Assembly (NCBI GenBank): GCA_937967705.1
Contig: CALCJG010000236.1
Span: forward strand, 1-15,752
Reading direction: 5' to 3'
DNA length: 15,752 nucleotides
DNA from: an uncultured Spirochaetia bacterium
GTDB lineage: Bacteria; Spirochaetota; UBA4802; JAGODF01
The translations under genes and the position numbers were made by a program. Below, in pieces: positions 1-6,690 of this stretch. Every line of letters begins with the position of its first letter. Position 1 is the first letter of the stretch. The notes below the pieces were generated by a model. It saw only the letters and a list, made by a program, of their open reading frames with translations. It did not search any database and was not told where the DNA came from.

Positions 1-110
1 ACGCCTTCGCTTTTAAAGATGTCCGTTACGCCGTCGATCAGCGACGAGCCGCTCCCTTTGTCCCCGGCAATGCTGGAGGCAATTTCTGTTATTTTATCCA
101 AGAGTCCCAT
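1..110 (-). CDS. DUF937/YidB-like protein, 5' part only
   Basis: The minus strand from 110 to the window edge reads as 36 codons beginning MGLLDKITEIASS and running through a Gly/Ser stretch to SLIDGVTDIFKSEG. No stop occurs before the edge, so the gene continues outside the window. An AAGGAG ribosome-binding site (118-123) sits 7 nt before the ATG. The opening MGLLDKI, then a Gly/Ser-rich segment and a 'LIDGVTDIF' helix, resembles the N-terminus of DUF937/YidB-type proteins, small cytoplasmic proteins of unclear function. The family call rests on this short stretch only. A candidate promoter lies at 141-169. Confidence 0.62.
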   Translation of the reverse strand, partial: MGLLDKITEIASSIAGDKGSGSSLIDGVTDIFKSEG

Positions 111-140
111 ATTCCTTCTCCTTTTTTACTGTGATGCGAT

Positions 141-169
141 ACTATACGTCCCCTCATCTAAAAGAGCAA
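141..169 (-). promoter_or_regulatory. Candidate sigma70-type promoter for the DUF937-like gene
   Basis: Reading the minus strand there is TTGCTC (164-169), a 17-nt spacer and TATAGT (141-146), about 30 nt upstream of the start codon at 110. The -10 box matches 5 of 6 consensus bases, the -35 box only 3 of 6. Spacing and position are right, but this is a motif match only. Confidence 0.4.
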
Positions 170-196
170 CCATATTATCGTGGTTCCGTCAGGGAC

Positions 197-239
197 AGGG
201 GGATCTTCCGATTCTAACATAGGTTTACAGCATCCCCCT
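197..239. repeat. Inverted repeat in the 111-305 intergenic region
   Basis: AGGGGGAT (197-204) and ATCCCCCT (232-239) are perfect 8-bp inverted arms around a 27-nt AT-richer loop. The repeat lies between the DUF937-like gene promoter and the 3' end of the minus-strand gene ending at 306. It may be a weak transcript-end structure or a protein site. There is no clean T-run on either side, so a standard terminator is not claimed. Nothing else in 170-305 looks coding. Confidence 0.3.
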
Positions 240-305
240 TCTGGTTAAGTTTTAAGGAAAGGGGGGTGATGCAGGATGATATCCGGATTCACCCGGATTC
301 CGGGT

Positions 306-728
306 CTACTTCACCTCGTCGAGGGACACCCGTCCTTCCAGCAGGGATCGGACCCGGTCCATCCGGCTCAGCCAGACGAAGAGATCCCGGGGCGCATCGG
401 GCTGATGGTGGACGATCTGAAGGCCCGGCAGAAGATGGCGCCGGCGTATGCGGATCACCTCTATGCTCTCCAGAGGGAGGAGTATCTTGCCGAAGTAGCT
501 GATGACCAGAAAGTTTTCGTACAGGGCAAAGCGCACGAAGGGCAGGGAGTATTTCCGGTTGTTCAGGATGGCGCCGCAGTATTCCTCGTGCAGGGGTTTT
601 TGTCCCTGTTCGATAGGCAGCCGCGTCCGGGCCCTTTTGATGAAGAGGAAAAAGACGAAACCCACGACCCCGAAGACCAGAGCCACGAAAAAGGGGATAT
701 AATCCCTCAGAACCGTATCGTTTCCCAT
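306..728 (-). CDS. Small membrane-anchored protein, unknown function (PH-like fold possible)
   Basis: This is a 140-residue product from ATG at 728. That start is preferred over an upstream TTG because a GGAGG lies 8 nt before it, just past the decarboxylase stop. Residues about 11-31 form one strongly hydrophobic helix (IPFFVALVFGVVGFVFFLFI), followed by KRAR, so the rest probably faces the cytoplasm. The soluble part has alternating strands (FALYENFLVIS, ILLPLESIEVIRI, GLQIVHH) and ends with a helix RVRSLLEGR. That pattern resembles bacterial PH-like domains; this is inference from pattern, not a recognised match. It follows the decarboxylase by 14 nt and is probably cotranscribed with it. 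Confidence 0.75.
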   Translation of the reverse strand: MGNDTVLRDYIPFFVALVFGVVGFVFFLFIKRARTRLPIEQGQKPLHEEYCGAILNNRKYSLPFVRFALYENFLVISYFGKILLPLESIEVIRIRRRHLLPGLQIVHHQPDAPRDLFVWLSRMDRVRSLLEGRVSLDEVK

Positions 729-742
729 GATAACTTCCTCCC

Positions 743-2164
743 TCAAGTCCTCATCTCCCGGGCCGTCTTCATTATGAGATTCCAGGCGGCATCGATGTGG
801 CGCTTCTCGCTGCAGGTCTGTCCCACCACTAGGCGGAGGGTATGTTTCCCGTCGAGCTTGGTGTGGGTCAGGTAGAGCAGGCCAGTATCGTTGAGCCGTT
901 CCAGCAGGGAGGCGTTGAGTCTGTTGAGCTCCTCATCTCCCTCCGCCCCGGCAGGAGCATACCGAAAGCAGACCGTGGACAGCGGAACCGGCGCCATAAG
1001 CTGGAAGTCTCCCGATCTGCGTATCTCCTCTGCCAGCTCCCCGGCCCAGCGGATGTGGTCGCGCACCTTTTGCCGAAGACCCTCGGCGCCGAAGGAGCGC
1101 AGAACGAACCAGAGTTTCAGGGCGCGGAAGCGGCGTCCCAGCTGTATTCCCCAATCGCGGTAGTTGTTGACCCGGTCGTCCTCCCGGGTTTTAAGATACT
1201 CCGGAAGGATCTCGAAGGTGCGGATGAGGGCCTCCCGGTCCCTGACAAAATAGGCGCTGCAGTCGAAATGGGTGAACATCCACTTATGGGGATTGAAGAC
1301 GAAGCTGTCCGCCGCCTCGATCCCCTCGATCATCCAGCGCATCTCCGGGAGCAGCAGGGCCGTTCCTGCGTAGGCGGCGTCCACATGGAGCCAGAGATTC
1401 CTGCGGCGGCATATCTCCCCCACGGCCTTGAGGGGATCGACGGCCGTGGAGCTCGTGGTCCCCAGAGCGGCCACTGCTGCCAGCGGCCGGAAGCCCCGGG
1501 CCAGGTCGGCGTCGACGGCGGCTTCCAGGGCGTCGGGCCTCAGGGCGTAACTGCCGTCCACCGCGATCTTGCGCAGATTATCCCGGCCGAACCCGGCGAT
1601 CTTCACGCCCTTCTCCACGGAGGAGTGGGCCTCGGAGGAGCAGTAGACCGTGAAGGGCCCCTCTCCGGAAAACCCCCGGGCGTTGACCTGGAAGCCGGTG
1701 GCCCTCTCCCGGGCCGTCAGCAGGGCACAGAGGGTGGCGGTGGAGGCGGTGTCCTGGATCACGCCGGTAAATTCCTCCGGCAGGCCGATGAGGCGGCGCG
1801 TCCACTCCATGACCCGTTCCTCCAACTCGGCGGCGGCGGGGGAGGTCTGCCAGCTCATGCACTGGGCCCCCAGCGCGGCGGTGAGCATCTCTCCCAGGAG
1901 GGAGGGAAGGCTTCCGTTGGCGTTGAAGTAGGCGAAGAAGGAGGGATGCTGCCAGTGGGTGATGCCCGGCAGGAGGATCTTTTCGAAGTCGCGGAACATC
2001 GCCTCGAAGGGCTCCCCCGCCTCGGGGGCACGGGGAGGCAGCTGCTTGATAATGTCGCCGGGCCTGACCGCTGAACGCACGGGATAGGTCTCGATGGCCC
2101 GGTAGTAATCCGCCATCCAGTCCACCATCTGATGGGCGTATTTACGGAATTCCTCTATCTTCAT
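743..2164 (-). CDS. PLP-dependent aromatic-L-amino-acid decarboxylase family protein (group II)
   Basis: This 473-residue protein has the usual length for group II decarboxylases (DOPA/tryptophan/tyrosine type). These remove CO2 from an aromatic amino acid, giving the amine, in the cytoplasm. Recognisable blocks are PGITHWQHPSFFAYF (66-80), SWQTSPAAAELE (104-115), the cofactor-stacking His in SSEAHSSVEKGVK (H180), HVDAAYAG with the PLP-pyridine Asp (D262), and the Schiff-base Lys in FNPHKWMFTHFDCSAYFV (K294). In the flexible loop the Tyr of NNYRDW (Y335) is kept; in the animal and plant enzymes Tyr there favours decarboxylation and Phe gives aldehyde synthases. A GGGGAGG lies 7 nt before the ATG. 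Substrate cannot be told from sequence. A 140-residue membrane protein follows 14 nt downstream. Confidence 0.93.
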   Translation of the reverse strand: MKIEEFRKYAHQMVDWMADYYRAIETYPVRSAVRPGDIIKQLPPRAPEAGEPFEAMFRDFEKILLPGITHWQHPSFFAYFNANGSLPSLLGEMLTAALGAQCMSWQTSPAAAELEERVMEWTRRLIGLPEEFTGVIQDTASTATLCALLTARERATGFQVNARGFSGEGPFTVYCSSEAHSSVEKGVKIAGFGRDNLRKIAVDGSYALRPDALEAAVDADLARGFRPLAAVAALGTTSSTAVDPLKAVGEICRRRNLWLHVDAAYAGTALLLPEMRWMIEGIEAADSFVFNPHKWMFTHFDCSAYFVRDREALIRTFEILPEYLKTREDDRVNNYRDWGIQLGRRFRALKLWFVLRSFGAEGLRQKVRDHIRWAGELAEEIRRSGDFQLMAPVPLSTVCFRYAPAGAEGDEELNRLNASLLERLNDTGLLYLTHTKLDGKHTLRLVVGQTCSEKRHIDAAWNLIMKTAREMRT

Positions 2165-2351
2165 CCTTGTGCCTCCCCTGATGTATTGTTGCCTGAAGAA
2201 GTTGGGTTCCGGCGGACAGCGAAAAGCGGGAAAGGAACCTCCGCATCTCCAGCAAGAGAGGATATACCCGGGACTTTCCCCGTCAATGCCTTTTTCCGTG
2301 CCGGGGTGAGGTTATAATACGGGGATAACGTTCAGGTTCGGATGCCAGGTT
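2165..2351. other. Intergenic region upstream of the decarboxylase
   Basis: This is 187 nt between the decarboxylase start and the PIN remnant's stop. A plus-strand TATAAT occurs at 2313-2318 without a convincing -35. On the minus strand TTGACG (2281-2286) precedes TATATC (2261-2266), but only 14 nt separate them, too short for a normal promoter. The decarboxylase promoter is probably here but cannot be fixed. No coding sequence is supported. Confidence 0.4.
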
Positions 2352-2618
2352 TCATAAGGGCTCGCAGGGTAGAGAAAGCTTTTTCAGGCGCTTCTGCAGA
2401 TCTCTGTCAAAGGTCAGGATGATGTATTTCCGCTCAGCCGCATAGGCTGTCAGGATAGCATCCCCCGGATCGTTTAAGAGCCGCGGCCAGAAGCGGAGGA
2501 AGGATGTCAGGTCAAACCAGGATTCGATCTGCATGCCGGGGTTGTTCTGAAGAGCCGCCAGTATCTTGCTTACCCGGGCATCATCGAAACGATAAACCGA
2601 TTGCAAAATATCCCCCTT
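2352..2618 (-). pseudogene. PIN-domain (VapC-like) remnant, N-terminus missing
   Basis: The last ~88 codons of this frame resemble the C-terminal two thirds of a PIN-domain ribonuclease. They include SVYRFDDARVSKILAAL, the LNDPGDAILTAYA helix with a conserved acidic residue, and the strand/acid motif IILTFDRDLQKRL near the end. PIN proteins normally start with a strand carrying an essential Asp (D-x-N) and have a further acidic residue on an early helix. Neither is found upstream in this frame or the other minus frames, and that DNA instead holds a plausible promoter and start for the plus-strand gene at 2708. No VapB-like antitoxin adjoins it. A TTG behind AAGGGGG near 2600 could still start an ~83-residue product, but it would lack the first catalytic Asp. 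Degraded toxin remnant is the best reading. Confidence 0.6.
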
Positions 2619-2635
2619 CCGGATCAACTTTCTGC

Positions 2636-2664
2636 TTGAAAAGCCGGGGGAGGAATTGTATGTT
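2636..2664 (+). promoter_or_regulatory. Candidate promoter for the 59-residue gene
   Basis: TTGAAA (2636-2641, 5 of 6 consensus) is followed by a 17-nt spacer and TATGTT (2659-2664, 4 of 6). The predicted start near 2671 leaves a leader of about 37 nt before the ATG at 2708. It overlaps the upstream, non-homologous part of the PIN frame. Confidence 0.42.
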
Positions 2665-2707
2665 GCTGTTGTGACTCCTGAAGAAAATCGTGATAAGGAA
2701 GTGATAT

Positions 2708-2887
2708 ATGGCATTCGGCAGAGACGGTTCGGAACTGGAACTATCCATCCTCTCCCTGCAAAATCGGGCCCTCGAAACGGCCCTGAAGTCCATCCTCAAG
2801 GCCAGCAAGGAGACCAAGATCAAGCAGATGGCCCGGGAGGCGCTGGCCCGCTCCAAGGAGATTACGGAGAATCTGGGAAACCGCTGA
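2708..2887 (+). CDS. Small alpha-helical protein, 59 residues, unknown
   Basis: An open frame from ATG at 2708 to TGA at 2887 encodes MAFGRDGSELELSILSLQ and continues with Ala/Lys/Glu-rich, strongly helical sequence (ALKSILKASKETKIKQMA, EALARSKEITENL). AAGGA lies about 7 nt before the ATG and a candidate promoter lies at 2636-2664. Codon use is G/C-rich at third positions like the neighbours, which supports real coding. There is no signal peptide, membrane segment or known motif; it looks like a soluble helical hairpin. It ends 5 nt before the stop codon of the convergent alpha/beta hydrolase gene. I do not recognise the family. Confidence 0.72.
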   Translation: MAFGRDGSELELSILSLQNRALETALKSILKASKETKIKQMAREALARSKEITENLGNR

Positions 2888-2892
2888 GGATC

Positions 2893-3921
2893 TCAGAGGG
2901 TCTCGAAGAAGAAGGCAAATCCCGCCAGCAGTTCCAGGAGGGCACCCACAAGACGCGGATTGATCCGGGCGTCCCCGTGGCCGATCAGCGGCGTAAGGAC
3001 CAGCCGGGAAGGGATGTTTTCCTGCCGGAGCCTGGTAAAGAGGTTTTGGGACTCCGAGGAAGGGATGACGTTGTCCTTCTCCCCGTGGATCAGGGTCACC
3101 GAGGCCTTTATATGCTTCAGGGTCAGGTGGAGGGATAGAGCGCTCATCATCTTCCTGACCGAATCCCTTCGGCTCATTCTATCCCAATGGAGCAGGCGGT
3201 AACCCGCGTCCTCCCGAAGCCGGGCGAAGGTGCGCCTCTCCCGAATCCCAAGCCTGTTCAGATATCCGGGGAGCTGCGGCTCCTCTCTTTGAAGTCCGTT
3301 GTCCCGGGCGGCGGTCTCGAAGGCCAGCCTCAGGGCGGATGATTTTCTGAAAGAGCTGGGGAGGAAGTTCTTCAGCAATATCAGTCGGCCGTATTCGTCC
3401 GCTTCCGGGTCCCCCATCAGGTTTTCTATCACCGTCTGTACGTTTCCGAAGGCCCCTACTGCACAGAGGGATTTAACGAGAGGGGCGATGTCCCGGCGGG
3501 AAGCAACGGCCAGGCAGAGACCTGCGGAAAAGGAGGGGGCGAAGAGCGAAAGCCTCCCCTCCGGGCTCATCTCCCGGTCGGCGCAGATTGCGCGGATCAG
3601 ATGCGCCAGGGTGGTGATGGTGCGGGGGGTGATCACCAGATCGCGCACCTCTCGAATCGAGGGGGATAAAACGCGGTAGCCGCATCCGGCCATGGCCCGG
3701 CATACCTTCACGAAGCGGGGGTCCCTATTCCCCAGAACCGACATGCCGTGCACCGCCAGTATGGGGCTCCCGCATCGGCTGCTCCTTTTCCGGGGGGCAT
3801 AGGAGATCATTTCAATCTGCCGGGTGCCGATGTCCCGGGAGACGGTTTCCTCCTCCAGGGGGGGATGTTTCTCCGTCTGACACTGAATAAGAAAATTCAA
3901 GGATGCGAGCTTTGCTTTCAT
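2893..3921 (-). CDS. Alpha/beta-hydrolase fold protein
   Basis: The chosen ATG at 3921 gives 342 residues (MKAKLASLNFLIQCQTE...). The frame is open to a TTG at 3987, but that codon has no ribosome-binding site, whereas AGGG precedes 3921 by about 8 nt. Hydrolase-fold landmarks are in order: strand plus oxyanion-hole region PILAVHGMSVLG (H58-G59), nucleophile elbow LFAPSFSAGLCLA (Ser132), acid in TLIHGEKDNVIP (Asp283), and catalytic His in LIGHGDARIN (His315). The elbow is S-F-S-A-G, so the usual first Gly of G-x-S-x-G is Ser. The middle part (about 165-265) is a helical lid. There is no signal peptide, so it is probably cytoplasmic. Substrate unknown; esterase or lipase-like activity is the general expectation. 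It is convergent with the 59-residue gene. Confidence 0.83.
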   Translation of the reverse strand: MKAKLASLNFLIQCQTEKHPPLEEETVSRDIGTRQIEMISYAPRKRSSRCGSPILAVHGMSVLGNRDPRFVKVCRAMAGCGYRVLSPSIREVRDLVITPRTITTLAHLIRAICADREMSPEGRLSLFAPSFSAGLCLAVASRRDIAPLVKSLCAVGAFGNVQTVIENLMGDPEADEYGRLILLKNFLPSSFRKSSALRLAFETAARDNGLQREEPQLPGYLNRLGIRERRTFARLREDAGYRLLHWDRMSRRDSVRKMMSALSLHLTLKHIKASVTLIHGEKDNVIPSSESQNLFTRLRQENIPSRLVLTPLIGHGDARINPRLVGALLELLAGFAFFFETL

Positions 3922-4127
3922 GGGGATCACCCTGTTCTTCAGACTCGGGATTCCGGGGGTTCCCCGGCCTTCCGTAGCATTCGACAAAAGGATGCCGCCG
4001 CTCCGTAAAATATCAATGAACGAAATATAAATACTTTATCAAGGGACGGTATTTTCATTGCCAGACCGGGTGGTGTCTGCTAAGTAAAGGGGTACAGGCA
4101 GCTGATACCGAGAAAAGGGGAAGCCCT
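3922..4127. other. Divergent intergenic region, hydrolase / M20 peptidase
   Basis: These 206 nt must hold promoters for both flanking genes. The AT-rich stretch around 4005-4045 is the most promoter-like part. On the plus strand TTGCCA near 4058 matches 5 of 6 of a -35 box, but the hexamer 17 nt downstream is poor. A short inverted pair CAGAC/GTCTG lies near 4062-4080. No gene is supported inside. Confidence 0.35.
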
Positions 4128-5444
4128 ATGCAATGGGACGATTTATATCATGAGATGACGGGGCATCTTCGAAACCTCATCGCCATCAACACCACTAATC
4201 CCCCGGGCAACGAGATCGCCGCGGCGCGCTACATCCGGGACGTGTACCAGCGGGAGGGTATCGACTCCCTCATCCTGGAACCGGCGGAGGGACGGGGGAG
4301 CCTTGTGGCCCGTCTCCACGGTTCCGGAGCCAGGAGACCCCTGCTGCTGATGTCGCACCTGGACGTGGTGGAGGCCGATGAGGCGGAGTGGGAGTATCCC
4401 CCCTTCGCCGGGACCGTTGCGGAGGAGTATCTCTGGGGCCGGGGGGCGCTGGACTGCAAGAACACCGTAGTGCTTTGGATGATGATCCTGATTATGATGA
4501 AGCGCTTCGATATCTCCCATCAGAGGGACGTGATCTTTCTCGGGGCCGCTGACGAGGAGGCGGGAGGGCGTTTCGGCGCGGAGTGGATCGTTAAAAACCG
4601 CTTCGATCTGGTGGATGCCGAGGCGGCCCTCAACGAGGGGGGCGGTCTGGCCCTGGGGCTTCTCGGAAAGACCTATTATACCTGCCAGAGCGGGGAGAAG
4701 GGCAATCTGTGGCTCCGGGTCACCGCCCGGGGGAGATCCGGTCACGGATCGGTTCCCCGGGAGGATAATCCCGTCGAGGCCCTTGCGGGTCTGCTGGTCC
4801 GCCTGCGTCGGACGAAATCACCCCTGCGCTTTTCCCGAACGGTTAAGGGGATGTTCGATGTCATCGCAGCGGACCAGCCCTTCCACCGGAGTGCCGTGCT
4901 GCGTCTCATGCGATGGCCCTTCTTCGCTGGTATGGTGCTGCGCGCTGCGCCGGACCGGGAAAAGGCGGCGGTGCTGGGTGCCATGCTGCGCAATACCCTG
5001 AGCCTTACGGTTCTCCGAGCGGGGAGCAAGGTCAATGTGATCCCCTCAGAGGCCTCGGCGGAACTGGACTTCCGGCTGCTGCCCGGTTGTGACGTTGAGG
5101 AATTCTACAGGGATGTTCTGAAGGTGATCGGCGGCGGTTTTCATGTAGAGATTCTTGATCGGCGGCCCGCCACGGAATCCCCGGTGGAGCACCCGATGGT
5201 AGATTCCATAAGACGTGTGGTCCGGGAGCATCATCCCGGTTCCGAAGTCCTGCCCCTCCTGTTGCCGGCGGTTTCCGACGGCTCCTTCTTTCGGGAGAAA
5301 GGAATGGCGGTGTACGGGTTTACCCCCCTTCTGCCCGGTGAGGAGATTGACCGGATACACGGCCGTAACGAAAGGATTTCCCTCGAGAGCCTGCGCTTCA
5401 GCCTGCGGGTCGGCTGGGATGTGGTGCGCGACTTTATCTCCTGA
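4128..5444 (+). CDS. M20-family metallopeptidase
   Basis: This 438-residue enzyme is of the M20 (ArgE/DapE/CPG2/aminoacylase-like) type and hydrolyses an amide or peptide bond with two metal ions. Visible metal and catalytic residues are SHLDVVEAD (H77, catalytic D79), GRGALDCKN (bridging D109), GAADEEAGG (general-base E143, ligand E144), NEGGG (E170) and the C-terminal IHGRNERIS (H411). The inserted dimerisation domain carries GRSGHGSVPR. The N-terminal TTNPPGNE motif is also typical. A segment around 260-290 (PFFAGMVLRAAPDREK) sits in the lid. AAGGGGA precedes the ATG by about 6 nt. There is no signal peptide. No biosynthetic partner gene adjoins it, so the substrate (dipeptide, acyl-amino acid or other) is open. 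Confidence 0.93.
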   Translation: MQWDDLYHEMTGHLRNLIAINTTNPPGNEIAAARYIRDVYQREGIDSLILEPAEGRGSLVARLHGSGARRPLLLMSHLDVVEADEAEWEYPPFAGTVAEEYLWGRGALDCKNTVVLWMMILIMMKRFDISHQRDVIFLGAADEEAGGRFGAEWIVKNRFDLVDAEAALNEGGGLALGLLGKTYYTCQSGEKGNLWLRVTARGRSGHGSVPREDNPVEALAGLLVRLRRTKSPLRFSRTVKGMFDVIAADQPFHRSAVLRLMRWPFFAGMVLRAAPDREKAAVLGAMLRNTLSLTVLRAGSKVNVIPSEASAELDFRLLPGCDVEEFYRDVLKVIGGGFHVEILDRRPATESPVEHPMVDSIRRVVREHHPGSEVLPLLLPAVSDGSFFREKGMAVYGFTPLLPGEEIDRIHGRNERISLESLRFSLRVGWDVVRDFIS

Positions 5445-5455
5445 AATATACCTAA

Positions 5456-5485
5456 TTTACAAATATTTCATCCCGCTCTTACAAA
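5456..5485 (+). promoter_or_regulatory. Weak candidate promoter upstream of the acyltransferase
   Basis: TTTACA (5456-5461, 5 of 6) is followed by an 18-nt spacer and TACAAA (5480-5485, 4 of 6). It lies in an AT-rich patch just after the peptidase stop and would give a leader of about 130 nt. In the same gap CTCC/GGAG around 5512-5525, followed by TTTT (5530-5533), could form a weak terminator of the peptidase transcript. Confidence 0.28.
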
Positions 5486-5562
5486 ATCTTCAGAATCTCC
5501 CTTCTTCTTATCTCCTGAGACCGGAGGGATTTTACCTGTGTTCGAGTTCCCTGCCGGTATGT

Positions 5563-5579
5563 ACCCCGCTTAACGGGGT
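5563..5579 (+). promoter_or_regulatory. Leader hairpin upstream of the acyltransferase start
   Basis: ACCCCG (5563-5568) and CGGGGT (5574-5579) are a perfect 6-bp stem around the loop CTTAA. There is no following T-run, so it is not a classical terminator. It sits 42 nt before the chosen start codon, and an in-frame ATG at 5582 begins directly after it. It could act on RNA stability or translation, or be an operator. Confidence 0.4.
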
Positions 5580-5620
5580 CCATGAAAGGAAATTTCGATA
5601 TTACAAAACAGGAGAAAGAT

Positions 5621-6487
5621 ATGTCAATGGACTCTATCACATCATCTCAACAGGGCGGCCTGCTGGAGGGTTCCGTATTCACGGCCCCTTTCCGGAGAAT
5701 CAGCGGTTTCAGGGTTAAAGTGCCGGTTTTCGTGGATGTGGATCATTTCACGGTCAAGTCTGCCGACACCGACGACGAGGTCAATGAGGCGCTGCGGCTC
5801 CGCTATGAGGTTTTTTACCGGGAACTCATGGGGAAGAAGAACTTCTTCGGAATCGACCTGGACCGGTTCGATCAGATTTCAGATCACCTGATCCTGATAG
5901 ACCGCACAACCGATTCCGTGGTGGGAACCTATCGGCTCAACTCCTCGCAGCATTCCCGGAAGTTCTACTCCTCCCATGAATTCAATATCAGCAATGTATT
6001 GAAACAGCCCGGCGTCAAGCTGGAGCTGGGGCGCGCCTGTGTTTCCCGCAACTATAGAAGCGCCAACATGATCGGCATACTCTGGATGGGGTTGCTGCAA
6101 TACATTCAGACCATCGGCGCTCGGTATCTCTTCGGCTGTTCCAGCGTCAATACCGCCGATTTTATGCGTATTGCCATCATACACCGCTATCTCCGGGAAT
6201 TTCACTACTCCTCCGAAGAAACGAGGGTCCATCCCGTCGGCAAATACCGCATACGGGACCTGGCGGGCTATCTGCGGCAGATCAGCCGGTCCCGGGATTT
6301 TGGAGACTGGCAGGCGGAAAAAGGGATGATACCCTCCCTGCTGAATTCCTATCTCCAGGCAGGGGCTAAAATCTGCGGAGAACCCGCTTTCGACAGAAGC
6401 TTCCAATGTGCTGATTTTTTTACGCTCCTCGACTTCTCCTCTCTTAATCAAAATTATGTCAACGGGAGAATGGACCACAAAGCCTGA
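5621..6487 (+). CDS. OlsB/hemolysin-type GNAT N-acyltransferase
   Basis: The start at 5621 (288 residues) is chosen because AGGAG lies 6 nt upstream; the in-frame ATG at 5582 has no usable site. The protein has the signatures of the GNAT acyltransferase group containing ornithine-lipid OlsB and related 'hemolysin' proteins, which move a long acyl chain from acyl carrier protein to an amino group. Motifs are ALRLRYEVFYRE (57-68), DLDRFDQISDHLILID (79-94), VVGTYRL, ELGRACVSRNYR (135-146), YLFGCSS (169-175) and the C-terminal PSLLNSYLQAGAKICGEPAF with ADFFTLLDFSSL. There is no OlsA acyltransferase next to it, so whether it makes ornithine lipid or another N-acyl amino acid is open. No membrane helix is evident; peripheral association is likely. 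It is closed by the terminator at 6523. Confidence 0.86.
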   Translation: MSMDSITSSQQGGLLEGSVFTAPFRRISGFRVKVPVFVDVDHFTVKSADTDDEVNEALRLRYEVFYRELMGKKNFFGIDLDRFDQISDHLILIDRTTDSVVGTYRLNSSQHSRKFYSSHEFNISNVLKQPGVKLELGRACVSRNYRSANMIGILWMGLLQYIQTIGARYLFGCSSVNTADFMRIAIIHRYLREFHYSSEETRVHPVGKYRIRDLAGYLRQISRSRDFGDWQAEKGMIPSLLNSYLQAGAKICGEPAFDRSFQCADFFTLLDFSSLNQNYVNGRMDHKA

Positions 6488-6522
6488 ATCCTGCTAACCC
6501 CATATCCTGTACGCATTTGAGG

Positions 6523-6564
6523 AAGACATGGCTCCCCGGCAATCCCGGGACCATGTCTTTTCCC
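6523..6564 (+). terminator. Rho-independent terminator after the acyltransferase
   Basis: A 9-bp stem AAGACATGG (6523-6531) / CCATGTCTT (6551-6559) encloses an inner CCCGG/CCGGG stem, and the outer arm runs into TTTTCCC. It lies 35 nt after the stop codon and ahead of the promoter at 6610. Confidence 0.85.
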
Positions 6565-6609
6565 GTTTATAGAGGCCGGGAGACCTCCTCTTTCAGGGGA
6601 AGATTTTTC

Positions 6610-6637
6610 TTGTCATGGATATTTGTTCCTGTATAAT
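6610..6637 (+). promoter_or_regulatory. Sigma70-type promoter for the FIST-kinase unit
   Basis: TTGTCA (6610-6615, 5 of 6), a 16-nt spacer and TATAAT (6632-6637, 6 of 6). The predicted start is near 6644, about 47 nt before the ATG at 6691. This position argues against the in-frame GTG at 6646 as the translation start. Confidence 0.75.
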
Positions 6638-6690
6638 ATGATTCTGTGTGTGGAGAAATACCTTCCACCAGGGCAGGGGGGAGCGGCGTG

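Noticed and set aside
283..305. Tandem CCGGATTC-like repeats and ACCCGG/CCGGGT hairpin as a terminator after the gene ending at 306
   Set aside because: The stem is short and no T-run follows on the minus strand; it may be chance in GC-rich DNA.
842..2074. 410-codon plus-strand frame opposite the decarboxylase
   Set aside because: Gly/Pro/Arg-rich low-complexity translation typical of an antisense shadow; the minus-strand decarboxylase is unambiguous.
2261..2286. TTGACG/TATATC pair as decarboxylase promoter
   Set aside because: The spacer is only 14 nt, outside the working range for a sigma70 promoter.
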